Assembly: GCA_037178855.1 (NCBI GenBank)
Contig: JASJZC010000005.1
Coordinates: 6,076,001-6,140,000 of the forward strand
DNA: 64,000 nt
Source: Oscheius sp. JU75
Lineage: Eukaryota; Nematoda; Chromadorea; Rhabditida; Rhabditidae
Reading direction: 5' to 3'
Part shown: piece by piece, positions 35,564 through 45,494 of the stretch
Layout: every line of letters starts with the position of its first letter
Position numbering within the stretch: the first letter of the stretch is position 1
The notes under the pieces: generated by a model
What the model was told of the DNA's origin: nothing
Database searches by the model: none
Seen by the model: only the letters and a program-made list of their open reading frames with translations
Position numbers and translations under genes: made by a program

Positions 35564-36000
35564 TTAGGCGAACCGGGCAAACTTAGACATTTCTTCGTCA
35601 CCTGGAAACAACTTTCCAACTGGAACTAAGGGTTTGGTTACCTCTTTTTGCAAAGGCGAATCGGGAATTCTGCTCGTCCGATAGCTCACGAGCAAATCTT
35701 CTCATCTCCTCAGGCTTTTCCGAACGCTTGGCAAAGGCGAAGGCGAACTTGCTCTTCTCGTCAAGATCTCTGGCGAATCTCGGGATGAACACGTCTACAA
35801 CGTTACTCCAGATCATATCTTCTCAACTCACCGTCGTTATCAGAAGGAGACCTTTTGGCGAAGGCGAAGGCAAACTTCTTGTTCTTCTCGGCATCTCGAG
35901 CGAACCGCGGACGTTCAGCATCTGTCGAGGGCTCCTCACGAAAGGCGAAGGCAAAGGAAATTGCGAACAGGGCGAATAAACAACAGACAGTTTTTTGCAT
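35564..36000 (-). CDS. FAFA-type neuropeptide precursor (NLP-18/NLP-20-like)
   Basis: ATG 36000 gives the signal peptide MQKTVCCLFALFAISFAFA. Three exons with introns of about 40 bp follow. KR sites release peptides ending in KKFAFAFA, SKFAFAFA and SRFAFA. Internal RFARDAEKN, PRFARDLDEK and RRFARELSDE segments and a terminal GDEEMSKFARFA then stop (35566-35564) complete it. The repeated FAFA-KR and FARFA endings match the C. elegans NLP-20 (FAFAFA, FARFA-like) and NLP-18 (FAFA) precursors. No Gly precedes KR, so these peptides are not amidated, in keeping with that family. A CTTCAG acceptor lies 18 bp before the ATG. Released from dense-core vesicles to act on GPCRs; the receptor here is not inferable. 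Confidence 0.85.
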
Positions 36001-37132
36001 GTTTATTCGGAGTTTTACCTGAAGCGGACTGGTAACTTTGAGATGCGAGAACAAGGTTTGTGGAAGAGTTGGAACTATAGATAAGGCACAAAAGTTTATT
36101 CCAATGAAGCGAATTGTCAAAAGAGTCACTCTCATTGAGTGACATCAGTTCTATTTGGAGCAAATCAGAGTCCGAGCAGAAATCGGCACCTCCGAATAAT
36201 TCCCCGTAGTAGGCGCAGAAGAATTGACTGTGACAACTGATGCGACTAGATGTCCAATGACCGTAAGATTACGCAGCCGATGTTTATCTCAATGTATTTG
36301 AAGTTTTGAGGAGTCTTATCTGGGTACTCCATTCCAGAACTCTATTTATCTATTGTTGCTTTGACAGTCTGCAGACACTTCTTGCCCAGACCATTAGATA
36401 GGGGAAAGATGTTAGCGTTGTAGACAAATCAGGATGCTGGAGAGGAAAAGTATCAGTCCAAGTTGGACGATGCCGCGAATAGCAGTGAAATACACTAGAG
36501 GGAACCTTAGATTGTAACCAAGAACGAACAACATTTATCTGGAAAGCGAACTGGCCAAAATATTGAGGTAGATGTTGGGAAATTATTGCTAACATCTAGA
36601 AAGTGGATCAGACTGCTCAGTTTCTGAACGCCAGTTGTAAAGTCGAGAGTGTGACGTACTCTGAAGGACCCTCAGGATTATCTCTAGCAGAATCAAATTC
36701 AGGGAAGAAGACGGGGAGATCCTCTCCGAGTCAGCAACTCTTCCGTCTTTTATAGTCCTCGGTTCGTGACTCCGGAAACCTTTCGTCATCAGCAAGAAAT
36801 AGCGTCTCCTTCGACCCGGACGCTGCTGAACAATGCCACGAGAGACATCCGTCCCAGAATTAGACGATGTTGATACGTCAGAAGAAGTACGATTGTCGTC
36901 AGAGAGTGGCCCATTTACATAAATAGGTGAGTGAGTTCATTAATAAACATTAGCATAAAACTCAATACAAAACGTATAAAAAGAGGCTATCACAGGTTTG
37001 ACCAGCTAACCACCCAAAAAGGTCATAGGAGAAAAAAAAGAGATCACAGGCACTTAAAAATATACAAAAGGGCGTAGAAGATTGGCCTACCCAGCTACGA
37101 TGATCCCAGATAAATAATAAAAAAAAAAAGTT
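36001..37132. other. Upstream region of the neuropeptide gene with unassigned minus-strand frames
   Basis: Readable but unassigned minus-strand pieces: LRFPLVYFTAIRGIVQLGLI continuing LFLSSILICLQ (about 36510-36420, membrane-like), and MEYPDKTPQNFKYIEINIGC with VILR, joining in frame across a GTCATT...CACAG intron to QFFCAYYGELFGGADFCSDS. A TATAAAAG at about 36752 (minus strand) could be a promoter element. No family is recognised. They could be another decayed receptor or an undescribed gene. Confidence 0.25.
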
Positions 37133-38474
37133 TTAGATGCCGGACGTTTCTTCTTCTGTGGGAACGGGGGTCATCTCTTTTCCTGGCTGCTCCGTCGTCT
37201 TTGCCTCCTTGGTTTCTTCTTTTTCATCCTCATCCCAATCGATCGTCTCCATCTTCTTCGTTTTGTTCAAACGTTCATTCAGATCACGGAGAGCTTTTTG
37301 TCTGAAATAGGTTCTTCAGATTGGACAAGGATAAAAGGGCCCACCTTCTTCTTTCTGCATCCTTGGCCGTCGAATCCAAAGCCGGAAGATTGATCGGAAC
37401 TGTTTGAAGAGAGTTGAGATCCACGTGACGGACTTGTCTCTTACAGACATTCAGTTTGACTAATGTTCGGAAGCAGACCCTTCCCAGAATGGTGCATACT
37501 GGCTGAATAGCACGTGGGAAAAGGCTGAAGAGACGATTTGGATTACCACATACTAAAAAAAAATGTACCTCGCCCAGGTGAAATGTTCACTGGAGTCGCC
37601 ATAAATCGCGTCACTTTCGTGGGGATGAATGAAACGGAGATAGGTCCAGCTGACTTGAATTCCGACGAGAACTTGGACAAAGACAATCTAGAGATTAGAT
37701 ATTTTAAAAGCCAGCGACATTGCATACCGGCTCAACAAGTTTCAGAAGAGCTGCTACTCCTGTTAACATAAAACCAGTAAAAGGAAGATGGGTGTACTTG
37801 ACTCGGCCAAAAGGTGTAGCGAGAAGAATTGTGTCAGGAAGAAACTGAATTGGTTTGTTTTTTTCAAAAAGCGTTTGTTATAGAATTCTAGTTTTGGAAC
37901 CAATCACTAACCTGTTTGATGAGAACGAGGACTGCTGCATTGATGGCCACAAAGTCGATGACGTGGTTGTCGTAGACGATGGTAGTACTTCTGTTGATGA
38001 AGTATGTCAGAAAGGCGAGAAATGAAGCTACGCAAGTGCTCACAACCTGAATCAGTTTGTTTAAAAAGAAACAAAGAGGGAAAACCTGAGTTATGGCGAA
38101 GATCTTCAGCAGCGTCTCGTTACTGCTGGCCTGACGGACAAGATTTGTCCCGATGTGGAGACTGAATATGGTCCAGGCGAAGAGGATAAGATTCTTTCCG
38201 ACGAAGGCACACGTGGCCAAACGCCAGATTTCGATGGAGAAAAGTTGGATCGGAGTAAGCGAAAGGAAGGAGAACGGCGCGTGGAAGACGGAAAGAAAAA
38301 GACCTGGAAAGTGCTATAAAAGCAAAGTAATAATAGGAACATACCTACTGTCCTGAGCCCGATTAGAATCCTAAACGGTAGAGCATTATTTCTCAAGACA
38401 TCCGAATGGTTCTCGACGACGATATGAAGGTCTCCAACGACTCTTTCGACTTCCGACCTGATCGTTTTCTTCAT
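37133..38474 (-). CDS. TMEM115 orthologue, Golgi membrane protein
   Basis: ATG 38474 (MKKTIRSEVERVVGDLHIVV) leads into a rhomboid-like membrane core: IEIWRLATCAFVGKNLILFA, LRTVGMFLLLL-type and IFAITQVVSTCVASFLAFLT segments, VIDFVAINAAVLVLIKQFLP, LLATPFGRVKYTHLPFTGFM, VFVQVLVGIQVSWTYLRFI. The C-terminal part is highly diagnostic: YGDSSEHFTWASLFPRAIQP, LVKLNVCKRQVRHVD, SLQTVPINLPALDST and DAERRRQKALRDLNERLNK match the TMEM115 tail (GDxSxHFxxATFFP, DAERRRQxALKxLNERL). TMEM115 is a multi-pass Golgi protein that affects Golgi-to-ER transport with the COG complex. The stop is at 37135-37133. It is the last of three head-to-tail genes with PCGF and CPSF30. Confidence 0.85.
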
Positions 38475-38770
38475 TCTACCTCATACGACTGAAAATTGTG
38501 GATTATTGGCAAAAACAAGCCCAACAGGGAGCGTGGAAACAGCCAGCCAAGACAATCTCTTTCACGGATCGAGAGGTGACACGAAAGTGAAAGTCCAAAA
38601 CCGGAATCGAGAAAAAACGCAAGATTTACTAAGCATGAGGTATAAAAGGTAAGAACCCATATCTGATCAATGAATGAAACGAGCTAAAAAAAAATTTATA
38701 CAGTAAAGGGACATTGAATGATACAAAAGAGAGAGAGAGAGAGATCGAAATAGAATAAAAATATGGGGTT

Positions 38771-39814
38771 TCAGACTTCTTTTCGATGACGATAGGTGAG
38801 TCGAAGAGGAGCGTCAGGTGGCTTGTTGCGACATCTGGTGACTTGGATGAACTTCATCGAGAAGTCTCTGCCGACGAGCTCGTTTTTGAAGAAGAGATCA
38901 AGCTCGCGATGACGCGACTTTGTACCGTAGATTGCGTATGAAAGGTATCTGGGAGAGTATTTATAAGAAAGTTTTAGAAAATACCGTTTGAGAGTGGTCA
39001 CGGTGCACATCTCTCCAGTTCGAATAAATCTCTTGGGAGGAATTGGAAGATCGCTGATACCGGGCACGAGTTCAATGACCATCTGGGGTTCGTCTCGATG
39101 ATGACTGTACTTCGAACGACCCTCGTAGCAACGATTCGTTCGATCAGCTTCGAGTTCCTTCTCCTTCTCGGCTTTGAGTCGTTCCTCTGCTTCGACATCC
39201 TCACCAGCCTCGATTTTCTTCTTTCGCACCACGGCTTCCCGCTCTCGAACTTCATGATCATAAAGTCCTAAAAATTCCAAGTTTCTACTGACAAAACGAG
39301 CAAACCTGGGACGAGTTTGTAAATAATGTCCTGAAGAGTTCTATCGTGCGAAATGTAGTTGGTCGGATGAGATTGATGGACGAGTTGGCCACAAGTCGGA
39401 CAGCAGTTATCCTCCTCATCGAAATATTTTAGCAGACAGCTTTTACAGAAGGTGTGGAGACATTCCACAATCGTAGATGCATCTACCAGAAACCCCTGCA
39501 GAGTTTGGTTCAAGTAGAGAATGGACGACAAACCTTGCAAATGCCACAGGTGATGGCGGATTGAAGACCTCGAAGTGGGACCGTGTAGCCTTTGGAAAAG
39601 TCAATGTTGCACGGTTTCTTCGGAGTTGCAATCTCCTGCTTGAGGTCGACCTAAATAATCTTAGAAAAGAAAAAAGGATGCCTACTTTGCCCTTCCTTCC
39701 TCGTTTCTTCGTCTCTACTGGCTCCTTTTTTACCTTTTTCAGAGGCGGACTCTCTGTCTCGCTGTCGGGATCTTCCACCTTTGGTCGCGTCACCTTCTTC
39801 TTCTGCTTGGCCAT
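38771..39814 (-). CDS. Polycomb group RING finger protein (PCGF/BMI1 family)
   Basis: ATG 39814 (MAKQKKKVTRPKVEDPDSET) opens a basic disordered N-terminus. A RING finger follows: CGICKGFLVDASTIVECLHT, FCKSCLLKYFDEEDNCCPTC, with the CxxC...CxHxFCxxC...CxxC order. Then HQSHPTNYISHDRTLQDIIY and KLVPGL match the PCGF3/PCGF5/BMI1 signature HPLxYIxxDRTxQDIVYKLVPGL. The C-terminus (GEMCTVTTLKRYLSYAIYGT, DFSMKFIQVTRC, PPDAPLRLTYRHRK) is the RAWUL ubiquitin-like fold. It would pair with a RING1-type protein for H2A ubiquitylation in the nucleus; C. elegans MIG-32 is the comparable protein. Introns are short. The next gene, TMEM115, starts 297 bp downstream. Confidence 0.9.
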
Positions 39815-39985
39815 TTTGTCTAAAAATCTAAAAGTTTGAACAAGCAGCTGTTTCAAGAAATATTACGGAGCGCAACCGGATTACTAGAAGAAAATGAAAG
39901 TAAGTAAATTTTTTTTTGGATGAAGTCAACAATAAAACAACGACTGTGAGGAGATCTGCAGAAGTGAACACGTTGAGCAATATTT

Positions 39986-41069
39986 TTAGACAAAATTGAC
40001 TCGTCTGCCTTCTTTTTCATCCTTTTCTCGCTGCTCTTGCGCCAGATGAGCTGTATTGGAGAGAAAAGCGAGCACTCCTTTGTGGCATCTGTTCGCATAA
40101 TGTCCTTTTTCTCCACATTTGTAGCAGGTGACCTCCGAGAGGATCTTCTTGTCCGGAATCATTGAAATGTCTATCGGACCTCGAGTATGTCCCGTGTCGG
40201 ATGACTAAAAGGGCTCAAACAAAAGACGAAGAGACAGCTTACCCGATGGCTGGGCAAATTTGGACAATGAGTGGCTTTGTGACCCCGTTCGTGGCAGTTA
40301 TGGCAGACGATTTGAGGACCAAAGACTTTCTTGTTGTTAGTAAGTGGGTTTTCTGGGCCTGGCAGGCCGAATGAGGGATGAGCAAATTTGCAGTTGGGAC
40401 CTTCAGGACAGAATCCAAAGAGATACTTTGGACACATGGCACGTCTTCTGTGACGATGTTTGCAATACGGACCTGTAAAACATTATCGTTCGCATTTCAA
40501 AAGCTGTTACCATGTCTACAGAATCCTCTGTCGTACCAGGGACAATCTTTTAGCTTCGTCTCGGGATCAATATGACGAAAAGGACATTCCCGATTACTGC
40601 AAGCCACTGAGCGAAGTTTAGTCAGAATAAAATAGAGAACTTACTGTATTTTGAAAAGAAGAAGCATTCTGGCATTTTCGTGAGATCGTATTCGTGGAGG
40701 AACTCGCATTGGTCTCCTTTTTTACACAAACCACGCAGCCAATGTTTGCATACTACCATTTTCTCTCCAACAAGATGCCGTAGGGGACATGTCTAAAGTT
40801 CAATAAGTAAAAAGAGAGGAGTTACTAACCTGTCCAAATGGGCATTTTCCTTGTTGATGTTTTAAACATACGCCGCGACCACTCTTATCCATTCCGGCAA
40901 AAGGAGCTTCTTTCATTCCGAATTGGAAGTATAAAGCTTCTTCGAGGTCCGTTCTAGGTGCATCGACACCAGCAATAAGATCCTCCATCGTGACAATTGA
41001 ACGTTGACCCGGGTCGTAGACAGGAATTGTCGCCTGGCGTAGTTCTGTCAAATGCCGTGTGACCAGCAT
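39986..41069 (-). CDS. cpsf-4: CPSF30 / CPSF4, zinc-finger subunit of the cleavage and polyadenylation factor
   Basis: After [20 protein letters not shown] and AGMDKSG come CCCH fingers: [75 protein letters not shown] and [19 protein letters not shown]. Two CCHC knuckles follow, [14 protein letters not shown] and [17 protein letters not shown]. The [20 protein letters not shown] block is almost invariant in animal CPSF4. It recognises the AAUAAA signal with WDR33 in the nucleus. Human CPSF4 has one knuckle, so the second is a difference. ATG 41069 follows ATTTCAG directly; the internal MEDLIAG Met is an alternative start. TAA is at 39988-39986, and the PCGF gene begins 172 bp downstream. Confidence 0.93.
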
Positions 41070-41597
41070 CTGAAATGAGTTTGTTTTATTGCAGAACCAA
41101 AGTAAAACATCGAGGGAAGACATGAAAAGCAAGCAAAATGGAATGCTTGGCTAACAGAAGCCAGGCGCCAACAGGGAAAGCGTGGATGGCGTTAGAGCGA
41201 AAATAGGTACATAACCGTACGCAACCTTATTTATCAGCAGACGCGTTAAGTTCAAATCCCACAGCTTTTCGAAGCCACTTACTTTTCAGCCCTCTTTTCT
41301 CGCTGTTTTTGACCTTTTTACTCGACTTTACTTTTGCAAGATATTAGCATGACGAGCAATTTTCATTTGCTCGATGCATGCTAGGAAAAATGTCTATACT
41401 GCAAAACTTAGAATCTACGAAGGTTTCCTGTTTGTATTTTTCTACAGATTTTCTGTTTCTACGACTCTGATTCCTATGTTTTTCTCTTATGTAGTTCTTG
41501 CAGCCGAAACAAAATGTTTTCTACCCCACAACATATGGAGTACAGCTCTCCAACTGAGTGAGAATGTCCTTCTTTCAAAAGTATTATAATTTGCAGC
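41070..41597. promoter_or_regulatory. Divergent promoter region between CPSF30 and NUP35 genes
   Basis: A 528-bp interval between two divergent housekeeping genes with start codons facing apart. TTTCAG abuts the CPSF30 start, and TTTGCAG lies 2 bp before the NUP35 start. No other gene is seen, so it probably acts as a bidirectional promoter. No specific element is identified. Confidence 0.45.
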
Positions 41598-42822
41598 ATG
41601 TCTCGACCGGGCGATGAGATGGATACGCACAAAGGACCTGTGCTATTCGGAAATAAGCGGCGTTCCACGGCTGTAGCAAGAACTCCTTCATGTGTGTTGC
41701 TTTCCAGCCGTTTTTTCTAGTTCTTATAGTCATGAGCAACAGTCCCATGGTTGGGATTTCGGCTCCTTCGTCTGATATTTTCGCATCTCCTGCTCAAACC
41801 GCACTTCCTTCACATATGCGAGAGGCTACCCCCAGCGGAGGTAAATCAGTCCATTGGTCACCAGCTCTTGTTACGGATCGAAATATGTCTTCCCCGCTTG
41901 TAAAGCCAACTCAAGGAATCTGCACTCCTTCTTCTAACGGTTCGTTTTCAATAACGTGCGAGATTTTACTTGTTCGAATTGCAGCACCTCCTCTCAAATC
42001 CCTTCGAGACGGATTCGACTCGACCCAAAAATCGACACGACGTTCTCTCAGCACAGCAGTCACTCATCCTCTTAATCAAACGTAACCTCTTGCTTTTTTT
42101 CTAACGCATTCTACTCTTAGAAACTCGTCCATCATTATGGGCAACGACTCTGCTATCGAAGAGACGACATCCTCTAGCGACAATTGGGTCACAGTCTTCG
42201 GTTTCTCCCCCGATCAAGCTCATTCCATCCTGCAATACATGTCGCGTCATGGAGAAGTGGTCATGCATCAAGTCCCTTCCAAAGGGAATTGGATGTACGT
42301 CGGCTACTCTTGTTCGACTCACGCCAGACAAGCCTTGTCAAGAAATGGCGCCGTTTTAGACGGAAACATTCGCATCGGCGTCATTCCTACTTCTGAGAAG
42401 GTGATAGTTTTGTACTTCAAGCTCACCGTAATATTAGGAACTCACCGGATTGAATGTCGGTCAAATAAGCACCTCCGTTCCCATTACGTTGAACAGATCA
42501 ACGCTTATTGAACAATCGATTCGCGAGGAGCCAGAAGAAGAAAGCATTTTGCAGACCCGCGATCAGAATGTTAGCATTTTCGACAACTCCATGAAGTAAG
42601 TCTTTCCAATATTTTAACGTCATCGAACTGGATTTCGGGATTTTTCTTAGTGGAGGTGATTGGGTTTGCTTCGATTACCATTTTTTCAGTAACTCCCGCA
42701 TGTCAACCGTGTCTCGAGCTGGAATGCGTCCTTTGAACAACTCCTTCCGTCCACGTGAGGTGCCTCTCGAAGAGAAGACGGAGACGTTCATGAGCAAGCT
42801 ATGGAATACTGTTGGATTTTAG
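41598..42822 (+). CDS. npp-19: NUP35/Nup53 nucleoporin
   Basis: ATG 41598 (MSRPGDEMDTHKGPVLFGNK). A serine-rich N-terminal half is followed by the MPPN RRM-like domain: NWVTVFGFSPDQAHSILQYM, SRHGEVVMHQVPSKGNWMYV and ARQALSRNGAVLDGNIRIGV. The W-VTVFGFPP...IL..F...G.V core is characteristic of NUP35. The C-terminal residues TFMSKLWNTVGF form the short amphipathic membrane-binding helix seen in this family. The protein is an inner-ring component of the nuclear pore that contacts the pore membrane and NUP155/NUP93. About six introns of 40-75 bp interrupt it. TAG is at 42820-42822. Confidence 0.88.
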
Positions 42823-43010
42823 TAGACTTTTTCATGTTTATCATATTATCTTCGCCTTCATTCTTCGTATTATATCGGTTGTAACGGTGTTTGATTGAAA
42901 ACTCACTATCGTTGTTGTCTATTTCAAATACAAAGAAGATTTCATGCATCTCAAGAATAAGGTAATTAGTCGCTCAGTAACTCAGAGTTCAAGTTAATAG
43001 CTAAACAAAT

Positions 43011-43604
43011 TTACAGAGCAAAATAATATAAAGCAACTCCTTTATTACTGAAAGGGAGCTCAAATCTGTGGGAAGCGATCAGTTCCTCGGAAAGGTAGAA
43101 GCGGTGGTGGGAGTCTTCGTGTTCTGCGCCCGATATCATCCATAGATTCTGGTCCGATAGGATGGTTGATCCTTCGACTAGAATGTATTCACAGTCCTTG
43201 ATGCCCACGTAGCGACCGTAGAGCGAAGTGTAGATGGCCGACTCGTCGAAGCTCTGAATTCTGGCTTCCCCACACGTTCCAATCGCATCGCACTTCTGCG
43301 AGCATGCGTCAGCCACGACAACCTCTGGACACTTCCATTCCCCGAGGATCTTGTTATCCAAAACAGTGCACCGGCCTCGAGCGTTCCCGCGAGCAAAAAA
43401 GGTGTACCGAAAGTAGAATCAGCGGTTACTCTTTGATCATAGCCGTGTAGTCGTAGTGCTGCGGCTCTTCGTTCCGAGCAGACACTCTTATCAGACGCCC
43501 AGGATTGTAGACACCGAGCACTTCCCAAGACTGAGCTGAGCGTAGCAGTCATCCGAGGCGATCAGGGCCACAATCTCAGCTTGTTTTTTCAGCAACCTTT
43601 TCAT
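43011..43604 (-). CDS. Hypothetical cysteine-containing protein
   Basis: The last exon is clear: KILGEWKCPEVVVADACSQK, CDAIGTCGEARIQSFDESAI, YGRYVGIKDCEYILVEGSTI, and a tail through HRFYLSEELIASHRFELPFS to the TAA at 43013-43011. Upstream, SWEVLGVYNPGRLIRVSARN with EEPQHYDYTAMIKE ends at a GTAACC donor and is probably the preceding exon. The ATG at 43604 (MKRLLKKQ) is a weak start. The composition suggests a folded, possibly extracellular protein with four close cysteines, but I recognise no family. The joins between exons are uncertain. Confidence 0.45.
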
Positions 43605-44321
43605 TGATGGTTTTCAGTTTTCAGTTTTAGAAGAGGCTCCCTTAGAGACTGTACTCGAGACGGGGACGCTCACACCACCATCTGTGTGCTTATTTATTGG
43701 GAGATATTATAAACGTGTCTGTTATTGTTCCTTGCTCAATAAAGCCGCTGACCAGGCGGCGAAGCCGAATAACACTGAAAATGTCTGATGTTTTTTTTCA
43801 AATGGTATCTAGATTAGAGTTAACAAGTGAGGTCAAGGAGAGTCAAAAAGTTCAAATTGAGCTCCGCTAGAAGCGTAAATGACCCGTCTAGTTCTGAATG
43901 CCCAAAAGTCTATGTATGTCTGTGTGTCTGAGGCCGTTAATGCCAATTTGTGAGTTGCTTTGCGCGCACATGTTGTTGGCAAACCAAGGTAATATATCAT
44001 GACACAAATATGTGACCCCCTTTCCAAAATTTGTGCTTTCTATCGAAATGCCATCAAATATGGAGTGGAGTCAATGAGGCTAACTTACCCACAAATTTCC
44101 AGCCGATTTACTTTTGTGATGACCGAGCTAGGTAATTTTTTTTTTACTTTTAAGGAGGATCTGATCTTGCAGTACTCTCGAACCTACAGAATCTTTTGTC
44201 TTTAGCCAGCCAGGATCTCGCCTACCCTACCGCATGTAGAATCAATGTGGATACTCCCTTAAAGTGTACAAGAGCCGTTTTTTATTAGTAATAATTTACA
44301 TGAAGACAAATGAGAGAACAA
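43605..44321. other. Intergenic, nothing recognised
   Basis: About 0.7 kb with AT-rich tracts. It includes an AATAAA at 43739 on the plus strand that serves no gene I can identify. Confidence 0.4.
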
Positions 44322-44549
44322 CTACCAACCAAGATGAAAGTGACAACAATGAAAAGAGTTAAAGTGGATGCAGTCAATAAAGTATTGGATAGTTTGAATG
44401 GGTTCCATGTATAGTGGCAGTATCCTAAACAGAGAACTAAAAGGTTTGCCTGAAAGATAAGTGTTATCCTTACATTTATAACTTACCACCCCGATCACAA
44501 TGCACCGATTAACAAGTTCCTCATACGTCAGACTCGGTTGGTAGTACAT
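44322..44549 (-). CDS. Small two-helix membrane protein
   Basis: Two exons: ATG 44549 gives MYYQPSLTYEELVNRCIVIG, and a GTAAGT...TTTCAG intron of about 40 bp leads to ANLLVLCLGYCHYTWNPFKL and a second hydrophobic stretch TLLTASTLTLFIVVTFILGW before TAG (44324-44322). The total is about 63 residues with two membrane helices. The size recalls small ER subunits such as DPM2, SPTSS or PIG-Y, but I see no decisive motif for any of them. It follows another small minus-strand gene by 144 bp, so the two may be co-transcribed. Confidence 0.45.
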   Translation of the reverse strand: MYYQPSLTYEELVNRCIVIGVVSYKCKDNTYLSGKPFSSLFRILPLYMEPIQTIQYFIDCIHFNSFHCCHFHLGW

Positions 44550-44692
44550 TCTTTAGCCGATATAAATACACACTGAATGATACGAGAATGAGGATGTCGT
44601 TACGAACGGTTTCTGAACAACTGTTTTAAACAAATTTAGACAGATGACGCGTTCCGACAGTTTTACACTCTTAGTTCCTTCAAAACAATCGG

Positions 44693-45017
44693 TCAAAATA
44701 GGTTCGCCAGAAACAGGGGCAGGATGGTGTTGGCCAGTTTATTGGCTTCTGTTTGCTTTTTGCTCTTGATGAGAAGAAGAAGCTCGAGCTTGTTTGCGCT
44801 AAATGACCGGCAGTCACTTGAACGTGCTAGTGAACACGACGGCAAAAATGCAGGATCTTTCGCCTGAAATAGTTGGTCTCCAAATATTGTTTTCTTGTTT
44901 TCGCCAACAAGAATGTACCTGATGAGCGTAATACCTGGAACAGTCCAGTTTTTCTTCATTTAGTGAACTTGTCGGCGATGACTTTGAGAACTGACCGAAA
45001 AAGAAAAGACTGAACAT
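44693..45017 (-). CDS. Small hypothetical protein
   Basis: ATG 45017 gives MFSLFFFGQFSKSSPTSSLN, then EEKLDCSRYYAHQ. A GTACAT...TTTCAG intron of 56 bp leads to AKDPAFLPSCSLARSSDCRS and LLLLIKSKKQTEANKLANTI, with LPLFLANLF before TGA (44695-44693). The total is about 89 residues. The N-terminus is hydrophobic but short, and no family is recognised. The frame stays open across the junction, which supports a real gene. An alternative splice at GTCAGT in exon 1 would cut the protein short. Confidence 0.4.
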
Positions 45018-45494
45018 ATCATTCTCGATATCTAGAGCCTAACGTGAACAAAATAGGGCTTTGGAATAAGACCGTTTAGGGAGTCAGGCCAGCACGTAAA
45101 TGATCCGAGGCATATCTACTTAACTCCTCTATGCTCTCTAAAAATAAAGAATGCTGAATGAGGCATCTGCCAGCGTATCATCATCTCCGACTACTTGATC
45201 TTCTCCTCTCACTGCCCTCTTTCGGACCTCAAAAAATGGACGTTTACGACCAGAACAAACAGTAGTAGTTTTTGACCAGTCGGAGCCGCTTCCGTCTCGC
45301 CTTTTTTTGGCGTCTACAAGTGGCAACTCTCGTTCTCGCGTATCGCCTGCTCTTAGCTCTTTCAAGTGGTCAGTTTCTAGTCGGACAATCACTTCACACA
45401 CTGTTTGCTCCTTGTTCACACTTTGTATTTAAGCTGCTCTCTGATAGTGGAAGCACAGCCTTCTTCTTCATCTTATAAACTGAGTCTTTCAGTG
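45018..45494. other. Intergenic, nothing recognised
   Basis: About 0.5 kb between divergent genes. CTTTCAG at about 45486-45492 precedes the start of the proline-rich gene by 2 bp. Confidence 0.4.

Noticed and set aside
38729-38745. A GA microsatellite
   Set aside because: It is only about eight units in a 3' flank and of no clear function.
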